Translations under genes and position numbers: made by a program
Source of the DNA: Segetibacter koreensis DSM 18137
GTDB taxonomy: Bacteria; Bacteroidota; Bacteroidia; Chitinophagales; Chitinophagaceae
Direction of reading: 5' to 3'
Assembly: GCF_000374045.1 (NCBI RefSeq)
Contig: NZ_KB893386.1
Coordinates: 124,001 to 188,000 of the forward strand
DNA length: 64,000 nt
The notes under the pieces: generated by a model
Told to the model about the DNA's origin: nothing
The model's input: the letters and a program-made list of their open reading frames with translations, nothing else
The model's database searches: none
Shown here: positions 53,639-62,128 of the stretch, piece after piece
Layout of the letters: each line of letters starts with the position of its first letter
How positions within the stretch are numbered: position 1 is the first letter of the stretch

Positions 53639-55186
53639 TCACTTCAACTTTCTAATTTTATGATACTCATCATCATGCCATTGCAGCTCACCATTAACGA
53701 CGTCTATCGTGGCGTATATCACGAACACGGCAACGGCCTTTGGTAACGGTATTATTTCAGGTTTTTTATCTTCCAAGCATTCTGACAAATCTATTTTTTC
53801 AGGCGGCACACCTAATGCAACCGCTAATTCAAATGGCTTTTCAACTCTCATGCAGCCATGACTAAAAAACCTTCTTTTTGCAAGAAAACCCAGCTTCACA
53901 TTCGTATCATGAATATAGACATGATATGGATTGTCAAAATCAAATTTTAAACGGCCCAGGGAATTATTACAACCAGGCCTTTGCCTTAATCGAAAAGGAA
54001 AATTTGAAACACTATATGCGCTCCAGTTAATGCCACTGCTGGCAATAACATTACCCTTATACAATACTTCAAGGTCCAGTACCTGAAGGTAGCCCCTATT
54101 CCTTTTTAACACGGGCAATATTTCCTTTGTAGCTATACTATATGGAACATTCCAATAGGGGTAATAAATAACGTTTTTAATTTCACTTATTAAGGTTGGG
54201 GTTGGGGTAGACGTTTTTCCCACCACCATCCTGCTTTCTAGCTTTGTAATACCACTATCAAAAAAAGTTAAACGGTTTGCAGGTATGTTTATAGAAATGA
54301 ATTTCCTGTCTTTCATCAAATTAAGCCACCTGTACCAGCGTATGTTCCACCTAAGGGCTTCGAGCTTGTGCTCGATAGGTTCATTTAAAATTTTAAGACT
54401 ATAATCTTTAATTGAAGATTGTACCGGAAGTAAATATTGTCGTTGAAATTTTTCTAAAGCAGCCGCTAAACCTTTAATCGTAGTGTCTGCTTCATTAAGA
54501 TAACCAAGTTGCCGCAGCTTAATTACAAGATTTACGTTAGATAACTTTACTTCTTTACTCCTTATCACAACATCCTTAAAATCCTGGCGCTTATACAAGG
54601 CAAGCATACGCACGTATTCCTGTTTTAGGCAATTGTACTTATCCCCCGTTGGTTCAACTCTTATTAAGTTACCGACAAAATTTTTACTGGTTAAGGCAAG
54701 GCGCAAAGCAGAAATAAGGTCAAGGTTATCAGGATGATATTTAACCGCGTTGTATTGCACAAAATTATAGTCACCACCATACGCAAGGTCATGCATAAAA
54801 GAAAGTGCTGCATCTGTATAAAATAATTCTGCATTAATCGTATCTTCTATATTGGTCAATACTTTTTTCGCTTCTAAAAAGGTATAGTGATAAGAACCGG
54901 GATTTAAAGCATATAAGTCAGCGTTTGCCAGAAGATTAAGTAAATTATTTCTGTTAGCAGAATTTGAATAGGAGGAAAACCATTTCAATTCATTTTCCTC
55001 ATAAAACTCATATACCATTTTGCCATGGTAAAAGTTATTGGTACCTATTTTGTTTAGTTGGTCCCTTAGACTAATAGTATAGCCGGCATAGTTTGTAACT
55101 GTATTTTGAGCTATAATCTGAAATGGATTAATGATGACTGTGTTCATTAAAAGAAGCAGCATGAAAAAACTTCTTCCGGCCGGCAT
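53639..55186 (-). CDS. L,D-transpeptidase (YcbB/LdtD-like)
   Basis: A 515-residue periplasmic enzyme that makes 3-3 cross-links in peptidoglycan. A hydrophobic N-terminus (FFMLLLLMNTVII) is followed by a helical scaffold, a peptidoglycan-binding-like part near 235-260 (LRQLGYLNEADTTIKGLAAALEKFQRQYLLP), and the YkuD catalytic domain with HDT near 424 and SHGCMRVEKP (Ser442, catalytic Cys445). It lies 170 bp past the PEP synthase stop and may or may not share its message. L,D-crosslinks favour stationary-phase walls. Confidence 0.9.
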   Translation of the reverse strand: MPAGRSFFMLLLLMNTVIINPFQIIAQNTVTNYAGYTISLRDQLNKIGTNNFYHGKMVYEFYEENELKWFSSYSNSANRNNLLNLLANADLYALNPGSYHYTFLEAKKVLTNIEDTINAELFYTDAALSFMHDLAYGGDYNFVQYNAVKYHPDNLDLISALRLALTSKNFVGNLIRVEPTGDKYNCLKQEYVRMLALYKRQDFKDVVIRSKEVKLSNVNLVIKLRQLGYLNEADTTIKGLAAALEKFQRQYLLPVQSSIKDYSLKILNEPIEHKLEALRWNIRWYRWLNLMKDRKFISINIPANRLTFFDSGITKLESRMVVGKTSTPTPTLISEIKNVIYYPYWNVPYSIATKEILPVLKRNRGYLQVLDLEVLYKGNVIASSGINWSAYSVSNFPFRLRQRPGCNNSLGRLKFDFDNPYHVYIHDTNVKLGFLAKRRFFSHGCMRVEKPFELAVALGVPPEKIDLSECLEDKKPEIIPLPKAVAVFVIYATIDVVNGELQWHDDEYHKIRKLK

Positions 55187-55355
55187 TATTTAATTATTCT
55201 GTTTAAAGCGTTTGGAGTGAATCTGCTATTAAAAAATCAATATTACAAAGTCGTTTGTTTTATGATCTTTGCAGCTTAGTTTGTCTTACGTACGCCCTAT
55301 ATGTACCATTACTATCAAGGTCTTTTTTAAAAGAAAGCATTTGGAAAATAAATGT

Positions 55356-57791
55356 TTAAGCATGCAAACCGACAGGTTGCAATAAAGGCTCTTCTTTTCG
55401 CTTTCTATTTATTTTATCTTCTGCCTTCAGCATATTGTCAATACCGGTAAGCAGGGCATCGGGATTAAATGAAATACTGTTAATGCCTTCTTCAATTAAA
55501 AATTCAGCAAAATCAGGCATGTCACTAGGCGCTTGTCCACAAAGGCCTATTTTAATTTTATTATTTCTTGCTGATTTTATTGCCTTAGAAATAAGTTGCT
55601 TGACTGCAGGATCTTTCTCTGAAAATATATCTCTTACCAAATTGGAGTCTCGATCGAGCCCGAGTGTAAGCTGAGTTAGATCATTTGAACCAATTGAGAA
55701 ACCGTCGAAAACTTTTGCAAACTGGTCGGCTAATAAAACGTTACTTGGTATTTCGACCATCATATATATTTCAAGATCATTTGCTCTTTGCTTAAGCCCA
55801 AAACCTTCCATTACGGCAATTACCTTTTTACCTTCATCTACTGTTCGGCAAAATGGTATCATCAGTTTTACGTTTGTAAATCCCATTTCTTCCCTAACCT
55901 TTTTCATGGCAGCACATTCCAATTCAAACCCATCTTTGTACATGGGGTTGTAATACCGGGAAGCGCCCCTGAAACCTAGCATCGGGTTTTCCTCAGCAGG
56001 TTCAAATTGCTTTCCCCCTATTAGGTTGCTATATTCATTTGTTTTAAAATCAGACATTCTGACAATCACATCTTTCGGATAAAAAGCCGCAGCGATAGTA
56101 GCAACTCCCTGTGCAAGTTTTTCAATAAAATATTCCTTTTTGTTGCTATAACCAAAAGTTAGTTCACTAATCTCTCCTTTTACTTTTTCATCATTAATTT
56201 GTTCAAACCGCGTTAAAGCCAATGGATGAATTTTAATATCGTGCATTATCAGAAATTCCATTCGTAACAAACCAACACCTTTATTAGGTAAAAATGATAA
56301 ATGAAATGCCTGCGAAGGGTCTCCTAATATAAACATAGGGCTGGCATCAGGCATAGTTTCATAAGAAATACTTTCTTTTGAAACTGTCCATTCTGCTTTA
56401 CCATCATAAATAAAACCTGTAACGCCTTCGGCACAACTTACTGTTATCTCCTGGCCGTCTTTTATTACCTCAGTTGCATTGCCACAACCTACTACTGCAA
56501 CAGTGCCAAGTTCACGTGCAACTATAGCTGCATGACTCGTTCTGCCTCCTTTGTTGGTAATAATTGCGCCTGCCTTTTTCATTATAGGATCCCAGTCGGG
56601 AGTAGTTATGTCAGTTACCAATACTTCACCCTGCTGTAATAAATCGGCATCTTTTGGAGATTTTATAATTCTTGCTTTTCCTGCACTTATTTTTTCGCCT
56701 AATGCTATTCCTTCGGTTAACTTTCGTCCCTTCTTTAAAATGACATAATTATTTATAAAAACCTGGTTTTTATTTTTTGCCTGTACTGTTTCCGGTCTTG
56801 CCTGCACAATAAACAGCTCGCCGGTAATTCCATCTTTTGCCCATTCAATATCCATTGGCTTGTCATAGTGTTTTTCTATTGTGACGCACCATGAAGCAAG
56901 TTTTTTTACATCGTTCTCATTTACCGAAAACGATTTTCTTTTATCGTCGGCAGTAGCAATGTTTACAACGGGTTTATTGTAATTTGAACTATCTGAGGGA
57001 TAAATCATGGTCCATTCTTTTCCACCAATTTTTTTGTTGATAATGGGATTGAAAGCAGTATCAATATGTGGCTTAAAAAGGATAAACTCATCGGGAGTTG
57101 ATTGTCCCTGTACAATATTTTCGCCCAATCCGTAAATACTGTTTATCACTACCACATTGTCAAAGCCGGTATCAGGATCAAGAGTAAATGCTACGCCAGA
57201 TGAAGAAAGATCTGACCTCACCATTTTTTGAACACCTACAGATATTGCAATATCCACATTTCCAAAGCCATTCTCGTGCCTGTAATAAATCGCTCTGTCG
57301 GTAAATAATGAAGTAAAGCACTTATGAACCGCATTTACCAGCGCATCTTCTCCCCTGATATTTAAAAAGCTTTCAAGTTGGCCCGCAAAGCTGGCCGAAG
57401 GCAGATCCTCGGCTGTCGCACTGCTTCGTACCGCAACGGAAATATTTTCATCCTCACCGCAAAGCTGGTAATGGGCATTTTTTATTGCTACAACCAGTTT
57501 ATGTGGCAGAGGATTTTCAAGTATCAATTGCCTCGCAGCCTTTCCTGTTTCGGCTAAATTTGAAAAATTCCTGGTGTCAAGTTTTTCGAAAATCTTTGAT
57601 AGAGGGCTTTGAATATTATTCTCATTAAGAAAAATTCTGTACGCTTCAGCAGTAATAGCAAAACCATCAGGAATATGAACGCCTTTACTACTCAGGTTGC
57701 TATACATTTCACCCAAAGAAGCATTTTTACCGCCAACCAAGGCAATATCATTTATTGAAATCTCAGAAAACGTTTTTATTACAGGTATCAT
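55356..57791 (-). CDS. ppsA: Phosphoenolpyruvate synthase
   Basis: An 811-residue enzyme that makes PEP from pyruvate and ATP. It has an N-terminal ATP-grasp domain (VGGKNASLGEMYSNL; AVRSSATAEDLPSASFAGQ), the swivelling phospho-His domain (NKGGRTSHAAIVARELG), and a C-terminal barrel ending KIGLCGQAPSDMPDFAEFLIEEGINSISFNPDALL with the catalytic cysteine. Length and order fit PpsA, not PPDK. It begins 76 bp after a type B uspA and should be read from that gene's FNR-type promoter. Confidence 0.93.
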   Translation of the reverse strand: MIPVIKTFSEISINDIALVGGKNASLGEMYSNLSSKGVHIPDGFAITAEAYRIFLNENNIQSPLSKIFEKLDTRNFSNLAETGKAARQLILENPLPHKLVVAIKNAHYQLCGEDENISVAVRSSATAEDLPSASFAGQLESFLNIRGEDALVNAVHKCFTSLFTDRAIYYRHENGFGNVDIAISVGVQKMVRSDLSSSGVAFTLDPDTGFDNVVVINSIYGLGENIVQGQSTPDEFILFKPHIDTAFNPIINKKIGGKEWTMIYPSDSSNYNKPVVNIATADDKRKSFSVNENDVKKLASWCVTIEKHYDKPMDIEWAKDGITGELFIVQARPETVQAKNKNQVFINNYVILKKGRKLTEGIALGEKISAGKARIIKSPKDADLLQQGEVLVTDITTPDWDPIMKKAGAIITNKGGRTSHAAIVARELGTVAVVGCGNATEVIKDGQEITVSCAEGVTGFIYDGKAEWTVSKESISYETMPDASPMFILGDPSQAFHLSFLPNKGVGLLRMEFLIMHDIKIHPLALTRFEQINDEKVKGEISELTFGYSNKKEYFIEKLAQGVATIAAAFYPKDVIVRMSDFKTNEYSNLIGGKQFEPAEENPMLGFRGASRYYNPMYKDGFELECAAMKKVREEMGFTNVKLMIPFCRTVDEGKKVIAVMEGFGLKQRANDLEIYMMVEIPSNVLLADQFAKVFDGFSIGSNDLTQLTLGLDRDSNLVRDIFSEKDPAVKQLISKAIKSARNNKIKIGLCGQAPSDMPDFAEFLIEEGINSISFNPDALLTGIDNMLKAEDKINRKRKEEPLLQPVGLHA

Positions 57792-57867
57792 AAAAACTCG
57801 GTTTATATATGTAAGTTATTGGTACAATTCTGCCATCTACAGCAAAGGAAGATTTGCTGTTTTATTG

Positions 57868-58686
57868 TTATAGATGACTAATGAAAATGGGAATAGTATG
57901 GCTATTAATGATATCGTCTGCAAAACTTTTTTTGAAGGCCATAGATAAACCAGGCCGGTCATAAGCGCCTGTAATAACCATGGCATTTTTATGTGTATTT
58001 ATCCAAAAAGAAAAAGTCTTCTTTGAAAAGTTTAAATGTTCAAAATTCAATAGTTTAAAATGCCTTGCCGCAAATTCTTCAATGTACTCCAGGTCAGGTA
58101 TTTCCTTATCGGCTTCATCATTAAAGTATACAATTGTTGTTTCTAATTCGCAGTACTGTGGAAAAAGATAAATAAACTGCTTAAGGGCATAAACACTGTC
58201 TTTTTTTCCATCGTATGCAAATACAATTTCATTAATTGGTTCCACCTTATCAGGAACTACAATTATCGGACACTCTGCTGCATGAAGCGTTTGCTGAAGA
58301 ACAGATTTTGCTTCACTGTCGCTCAAATTAGAGAAAAATGCTGCGCCACCTATTACCATAAAATCGGCAAACCGCGATTCTTTTACGAGATCAGAAATAT
58401 CCCACGTATCACTTTCCTCATGAATTCTGTATTCGATCTGATTTTTTTCACAGTATTCTTTAAATTCTTTTATTCCTTGTAGAAATGCATCGTTTTCTTC
58501 CTCTGTATAAGACAAATAAGGACCTGCATCAGGAGCAAAGGTGTTGGGAATGACAAGACCATAATTAAGAGAATGAAAAAAAGCTCCGGTCAATAAAAAA
58601 GGTTCATTTTCAGAAAGAGAACTTACAAATTGAAAAGCCGCCTTTGAAAAATTTTTACCATCACAGACAAATAGGATCTTTTTCAT
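57868..58686 (-). CDS. Tandem universal stress protein, type B
   Basis: A 272-residue double UspA protein (MKKILFVCDGKNFSKAAFQFVSSLSENEPFLLTGAFFHS) closely related to those at 23125 and 60254. The second domain ends GAYDRPGLSMAFKKSFADDIINSHTIPIFISHL, without the classic ATP loop. It is the first gene of a likely operon with ppsA, under an FNR-type box at 58770. Confidence 0.88.
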   Translation of the reverse strand: MKKILFVCDGKNFSKAAFQFVSSLSENEPFLLTGAFFHSLNYGLVIPNTFAPDAGPYLSYTEEENDAFLQGIKEFKEYCEKNQIEYRIHEESDTWDISDLVKESRFADFMVIGGAAFFSNLSDSEAKSVLQQTLHAAECPIIVVPDKVEPINEIVFAYDGKKDSVYALKQFIYLFPQYCELETTIVYFNDEADKEIPDLEYIEEFAARHFKLLNFEHLNFSKKTFSFWINTHKNAMVITGAYDRPGLSMAFKKSFADDIINSHTIPIFISHL

Positions 58687-58769
58687 AACCTGTATTTTAT
58701 TGTTTAAATGTTTGCTTCAAAACTATCGTTTCATGCAATTTTTTATTATGACACGGAAAAAGATGTTTT

Positions 58770-58783
58770 ATGACATTCGTCAG
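58770..58783 (-). promoter_or_regulatory. FNR-type operator (TGAC variant) of uspA-ppsA
   Basis: ATGACATTCGTCAG contains TGAC-N4-GTCA. On the minus strand a perfect TAGTTTTG (58718-58725) starts exactly 44 bp from the edge, the far spacing. Confidence 0.72.
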
Positions 58784-58844
58784 CTTTTCGTTGATTCTAT
58801 AAGAGAAAGGAAGTGAGGAAAAAAAGAGGCGCTAAGATTTGAAA

Positions 58845-58864
58845 GTACAAGTGTAAGACGCAAG
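58845..58864 (+). repeat. Interspersed GTACAAGTG-type repeat, copy 3
   Basis: GTACAAGTGTAAGACGCAAG, in the gap between the uspA promoter and the DoxX-like gene end. Confidence 0.5.
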
Positions 58865-58922
58865 AAAAGCTCAAAATAATAATTGCATCGCCACGTCCAA
58901 AATCGATTTTTATATACACCAA

Positions 58923-59396
58923 TTACACAACCCAATTATTATGAAAAATATTTTTATTAAAGGGGTATTTGTAAAGAACCAGCAAACCCGCTGCCCAGAT
59001 TATACCACTTGGAAAAGCGGATGCAATGCCAAGTGGGGAAATAGCAACAAGGAAAATCACTCCCCCTAAGCAGGCAATTTTAAAGATAACGCCGCGCGAA
59101 AGGAGTCCCAGCCCAATAAAGAGTTGGCAAACAGCAATAAAGGATACAATAGGGGTAATGTAATTCGAAAAAATGCCGTTGATGATATCGCGGTAAAATC
59201 CTATAGCATATTGGCTAAAGCCAAGATAAAAGTCTGGAGTTTTGCGAACACCGGTCCAGTTCGTCCAGGCAGCCCAAATGAATAACGCCGCAAATAAAAC
59301 CCGTGCAAGTTCTTTCCACTTAAGGCTTATGAAAAAAAATGTAATAGCAACAAGGTTTGAAATAAAATATGCTATTAGTATTTGAGCAGGGTTCAT
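58923..59396 (-). CDS. DoxX-like four-helix membrane protein
   Basis: A 157-residue paralogue of the protein at 22427, sharing ARVLFAALFIWAAWTNW, QYAIGFYRDIINGIFSNYITPIVSFIA and GGVIFLVAISPLGIASAFPSGI. It is the last gene of the unit uspA (61078) - uspA (60240) - this gene, 7 bp after uspA. A role in membrane energetics or sulfur/redox work, as proposed for DoxX proteins, is a guess. Confidence 0.7.
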   Translation of the reverse strand: MNPAQILIAYFISNLVAITFFFISLKWKELARVLFAALFIWAAWTNWTGVRKTPDFYLGFSQYAIGFYRDIINGIFSNYITPIVSFIAVCQLFIGLGLLSRGVIFKIACLGGVIFLVAISPLGIASAFPSGIIWAAGLLVLYKYPFNKNIFHNNWVV

Positions 59397-59403
59397 AATA
59401 AAT

Positions 59404-60240
59404 TTATTTATGTGCTATGAACAAAGGAATTTCAACTTCTGCTATCAGCAAATCAGCGATACTCTGGTAGAGCCATCTTGAGAAAGAACTGCGCTGGTAA
59501 GCGCCGAGTATAAGCATGCAGTTTTTATTTTCTGCCTGCAGATGTTTTACTAATGCTTCATCGGTATGGTCGCTTTTAATAATTGACTGAAGAACTGTAG
59601 CATACTTTCTCTTCAGTAATTCTTTTAGCAAATGTTGATTTGGAAAATGGTTTGAATGCTTATCATCTGTAATCATTAGTATTTCTACCTCCTTCAACGG
59701 TGTAGCCGGAAAAAGATAACTGAATTGCCTGATAGCGTAAACAGATGAAGGGCTGCCATCATAAGCAAAAACAAACTTTTCAATGGGTTTAAACTCTGCA
59801 GGAACAACAATCACAGGACAATCAGCATCTGATAATAGATTTTTCATAAACAAACTGGGTTTTGAAGAATCCCAGTTAGAAAATTTTTCATTTTCATCTA
59901 TCAATATCATATCAGAATAATGACTCTCACGCAGTAAAGATTTAAGTGCGAATGTTTTATCACGATGAATATTATAATTTACTCCTTCAGCCTCAAACCT
60001 TGTTTGAACATTTTTTTTAGACACAGCCCGTAACTGTTCTTCTTTCTTCACAAGCGTATCCATTTGCGACCAATCAGTAAATACGTAATCCTCATCCGCC
60101 TCTGGTCTTGCATGATATACCATCTCTTCCAGGAAAGCTGCAACAATATGTGCATTAAATTCTTTAGCGAAGTAAACAGAATAATCAACTGTACTTTCTG
60201 ACAATTTTAGAGCATCTAAGGCGGCTATTACTTTGATCAT
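59404..60240 (-). CDS. Tandem universal stress protein, type C
   Basis: A 278-residue double UspA protein, paralogue of the one at 21575. I choose the ATG at 60240 (MIKVIAALDALKLSESTVDYSVYFAKEFNAH), because it aligns with the paralogue's start and leaves a 13-bp gap; the longer frame to 60270 would overlap the upstream gene. It ends GAYQRSSFSRWLYQSIADLLIAEVEIPLFIAHK. It pairs with the DoxX-like gene, as at 21575-22957. Confidence 0.88.
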   Translation of the reverse strand: MIKVIAALDALKLSESTVDYSVYFAKEFNAHIVAAFLEEMVYHARPEADEDYVFTDWSQMDTLVKKEEQLRAVSKKNVQTRFEAEGVNYNIHRDKTFALKSLLRESHYSDMILIDENEKFSNWDSSKPSLFMKNLLSDADCPVIVVPAEFKPIEKFVFAYDGSPSSVYAIRQFSYLFPATPLKEVEILMITDDKHSNHFPNQHLLKELLKRKYATVLQSIIKSDHTDEALVKHLQAENKNCMLILGAYQRSSFSRWLYQSIADLLIAEVEIPLFIAHK

Positions 60241-60253
60241 ACAATAAACGGTT

Positions 60254-61078
60254 TTAGCGATTATGTGCAATAAATAGTATTGCAGACGGGTGTTTTATCA
60301 TATCCTCAACAAAATTTTTCTTTAAGATCGACGACAGACCAGACCTTTTGTAGGAGCCTGAGATAAAGATGGTGTTTTTGTTTTTGCGTGACCAGTCCGC
60401 TATATATTGTTTCGGGTCAAAAAAGAGCTCTTTAAAATTAAGGTTTGAGAAATGCCGACCGGCAAATTCTTCCAGGTAGTCTAGGTCTGGTATTTCATCA
60501 TCTGTTTTGTCAACCCAATATACTATATCAGTTGGCAATTGGGTATATTGAGGAAACAGGTAACAAAACTGTTTTATAGCAAACATAATTTCCTTTTTTC
60601 CATCATAAGCAATAGTAATATGCGTAACGGGGCTATAATCTTCAGGTATTACCAGCAATGGACATTCGGAACAATGCAAAACATCCTTCATAAAACTATT
60701 TGGCTGATCAACATCTATATGACTAAAAAAAAGTTGTTCACTCATTACAACAGCATCTGCAAATCGTGTCTCCTTTATAAAGTCATCGAGTTTAAATACG
60801 TCACTCTCCTCATGTACACGATACTCGATTCCATTTTGCTTGCATTTTTGTTCAAATTTTTCAATGCTGCTATTGACAGCTTTAATGTCTGTATCTGTAA
60901 AAGCAAGTATAGGTTCAGGGGCAAATTCAACAGTTGCAGGGGCTACCACATCAAAATTGGCGGAGTGAAAAAAAGCGCCTGTCAATAAAAGAGCCTCAGT
61001 TTCATTTAAGTTTTCTACAAATTTAAAAGCACCTGATGGAAAATTATTAACGTCGCACACAAATACTATTTTTTTCAT
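60254..61078 (-). CDS. Tandem universal stress protein, type B
   Basis: A 274-residue double UspA protein (MKKIVFVCDVNNFPSGAFKFVENLNETEALLLTGAFFHS), related to those at 23125 and 57868. The second domain ends GSYKRSGLSSILKKNFVEDMIKHPSAILFIAHNR. It leads a three-gene unit (type B, type C, DoxX-like). The perfect far-spaced -7 TAGCTTTG at 61110-61117 belongs to the box at 61162. Confidence 0.88.
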   Translation of the reverse strand: MKKIVFVCDVNNFPSGAFKFVENLNETEALLLTGAFFHSANFDVVAPATVEFAPEPILAFTDTDIKAVNSSIEKFEQKCKQNGIEYRVHEESDVFKLDDFIKETRFADAVVMSEQLFFSHIDVDQPNSFMKDVLHCSECPLLVIPEDYSPVTHITIAYDGKKEIMFAIKQFCYLFPQYTQLPTDIVYWVDKTDDEIPDLDYLEEFAGRHFSNLNFKELFFDPKQYIADWSRKNKNTIFISGSYKRSGLSSILKKNFVEDMIKHPSAILFIAHNR

Positions 61079-61161
61079 ATCAAGAAAAATTGAGAAGTTA
61101 AATTGTAATCAAAGCTAAAAAGTCTCTTTTAGTGTATTTATGATGCGTGGTATGAGTTCTT

Positions 61162-61175
61162 ATGATTTAAATCAG
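61162..61175. promoter_or_regulatory. Bidirectional FNR-type operator between two uspA genes
   Basis: ATGATTTAAATCAG has the same TGATTTAAATCA core as the nos site. A perfect TAGCTTTG lies 44 bp away on each side: 61110-61117 (minus, toward 61078) and 61220-61227 (plus, toward 61247). The mirror symmetry is exact. Confidence 0.82.
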
Positions 61176-61246
61176 CTTTCGGACTAACGGGAGTTAGTTA
61201 AAAAAATGTCGGGTAATAATAGCTTTGAAATTAAAATCATTCTGTA

Positions 61247-62128
61247 ATGGAAACTATATTAATTGCAACAGATTTTTCCCCCGCTTCACACAATGCAATG
61301 GTATATGGAGTAGAACTGGCTAAATTTCTTCAGGCAAAACTGGCACTTCTTCATGTCTGCGAACCTATATTATCAGCAACAGATACGGTTGTAGTAATGA
61401 CGGGGGAAGAATTGAAGGAACAAAGTAACCAGCTTTTGCATAAGGAAATACAGGACCTACAGGGTGCAGAAACGCTTAATGTAGAATATTTTGTTGAAGA
61501 AGGACTGCCCTCAGAAACTATTAAATGGGTTGCAAAGAGAGTTAAGGCAAAGTGGATCGTGACCGGCATGAGAGGTGGTGGTGGCATTGCACGAAAAATA
61601 TTTGGCAGTACTGCTATTTCACTAAGTCGCAAACCCTGCGTGCCATTAATAATTGTACCCGAACATGCACGTTTCGCCCCTCCTAAAAGCATTGCTCTTG
61701 CAAGCGATATAGGCGATGAGACTGATGTACGTATAATAGACCCATTAGAAGAGTTTGGCATAAAATGCAACGCGACCATGTACGTAGTAAGAGTTATAAA
61801 AAAAGGAATGGATGAATTTCTCGAAAGGTTAATGCGGCCAACCCGGGTAAAATGGCATTGTCGGGAATTACATCCTTCTTTCGAATTTGTAAGTAACAAC
61901 GACGTTGCACATGCTATGAATGAATTTGTAAAAGAACATAATGTTGATTTGATTGCGATGGTTGCGCATGAACATAATATTTTTGAAAGGCTTTTTGTAA
62001 AAAGCGACATTAAGGAAATGATGTTCCGTACACATGTGCCTGTTGTTATTCTTCCCGAAAAACCAGCTGCCCAGTCTAACAAAGTAGATGATGAGGTGGA
62101 TGACAGCGTGGCTCAAGGTCATGCATAA
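61247..62128 (+). CDS. Tandem universal stress protein, type A
   Basis: A 293-residue double UspA protein, paralogue of the one at 9260 with the same length and the same C-terminal HEHNIFERLFVKSDIKEMMF...VVILPEK. Its first domain has the exact ATP-binding loop G2XG9XGS (GMRGGGGIARKIFGS, residues 107-121), so this one probably binds ATP. It ends in an acidic tail. It is divergent from the 61078 unit and shares its operator. Confidence 0.9.
   Translation: METILIATDFSPASHNAMVYGVELAKFLQAKLALLHVCEPILSATDTVVVMTGEELKEQSNQLLHKEIQDLQGAETLNVEYFVEEGLPSETIKWVAKRVKAKWIVTGMRGGGGIARKIFGSTAISLSRKPCVPLIIVPEHARFAPPKSIALASDIGDETDVRIIDPLEEFGIKCNATMYVVRVIKKGMDEFLERLMRPTRVKWHCRELHPSFEFVSNNDVAHAMNEFVKEHNVDLIAMVAHEHNIFERLFVKSDIKEMMFRTHVPVVILPEKPAAQSNKVDDEVDDSVAQGHA

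Noticed and set aside
61351-62082. 243-codon ORF antisense to the type A uspA
   Set aside because: It is a reading-frame shadow of a well-supported gene, with Ser/Thr-rich low-quality sequence.
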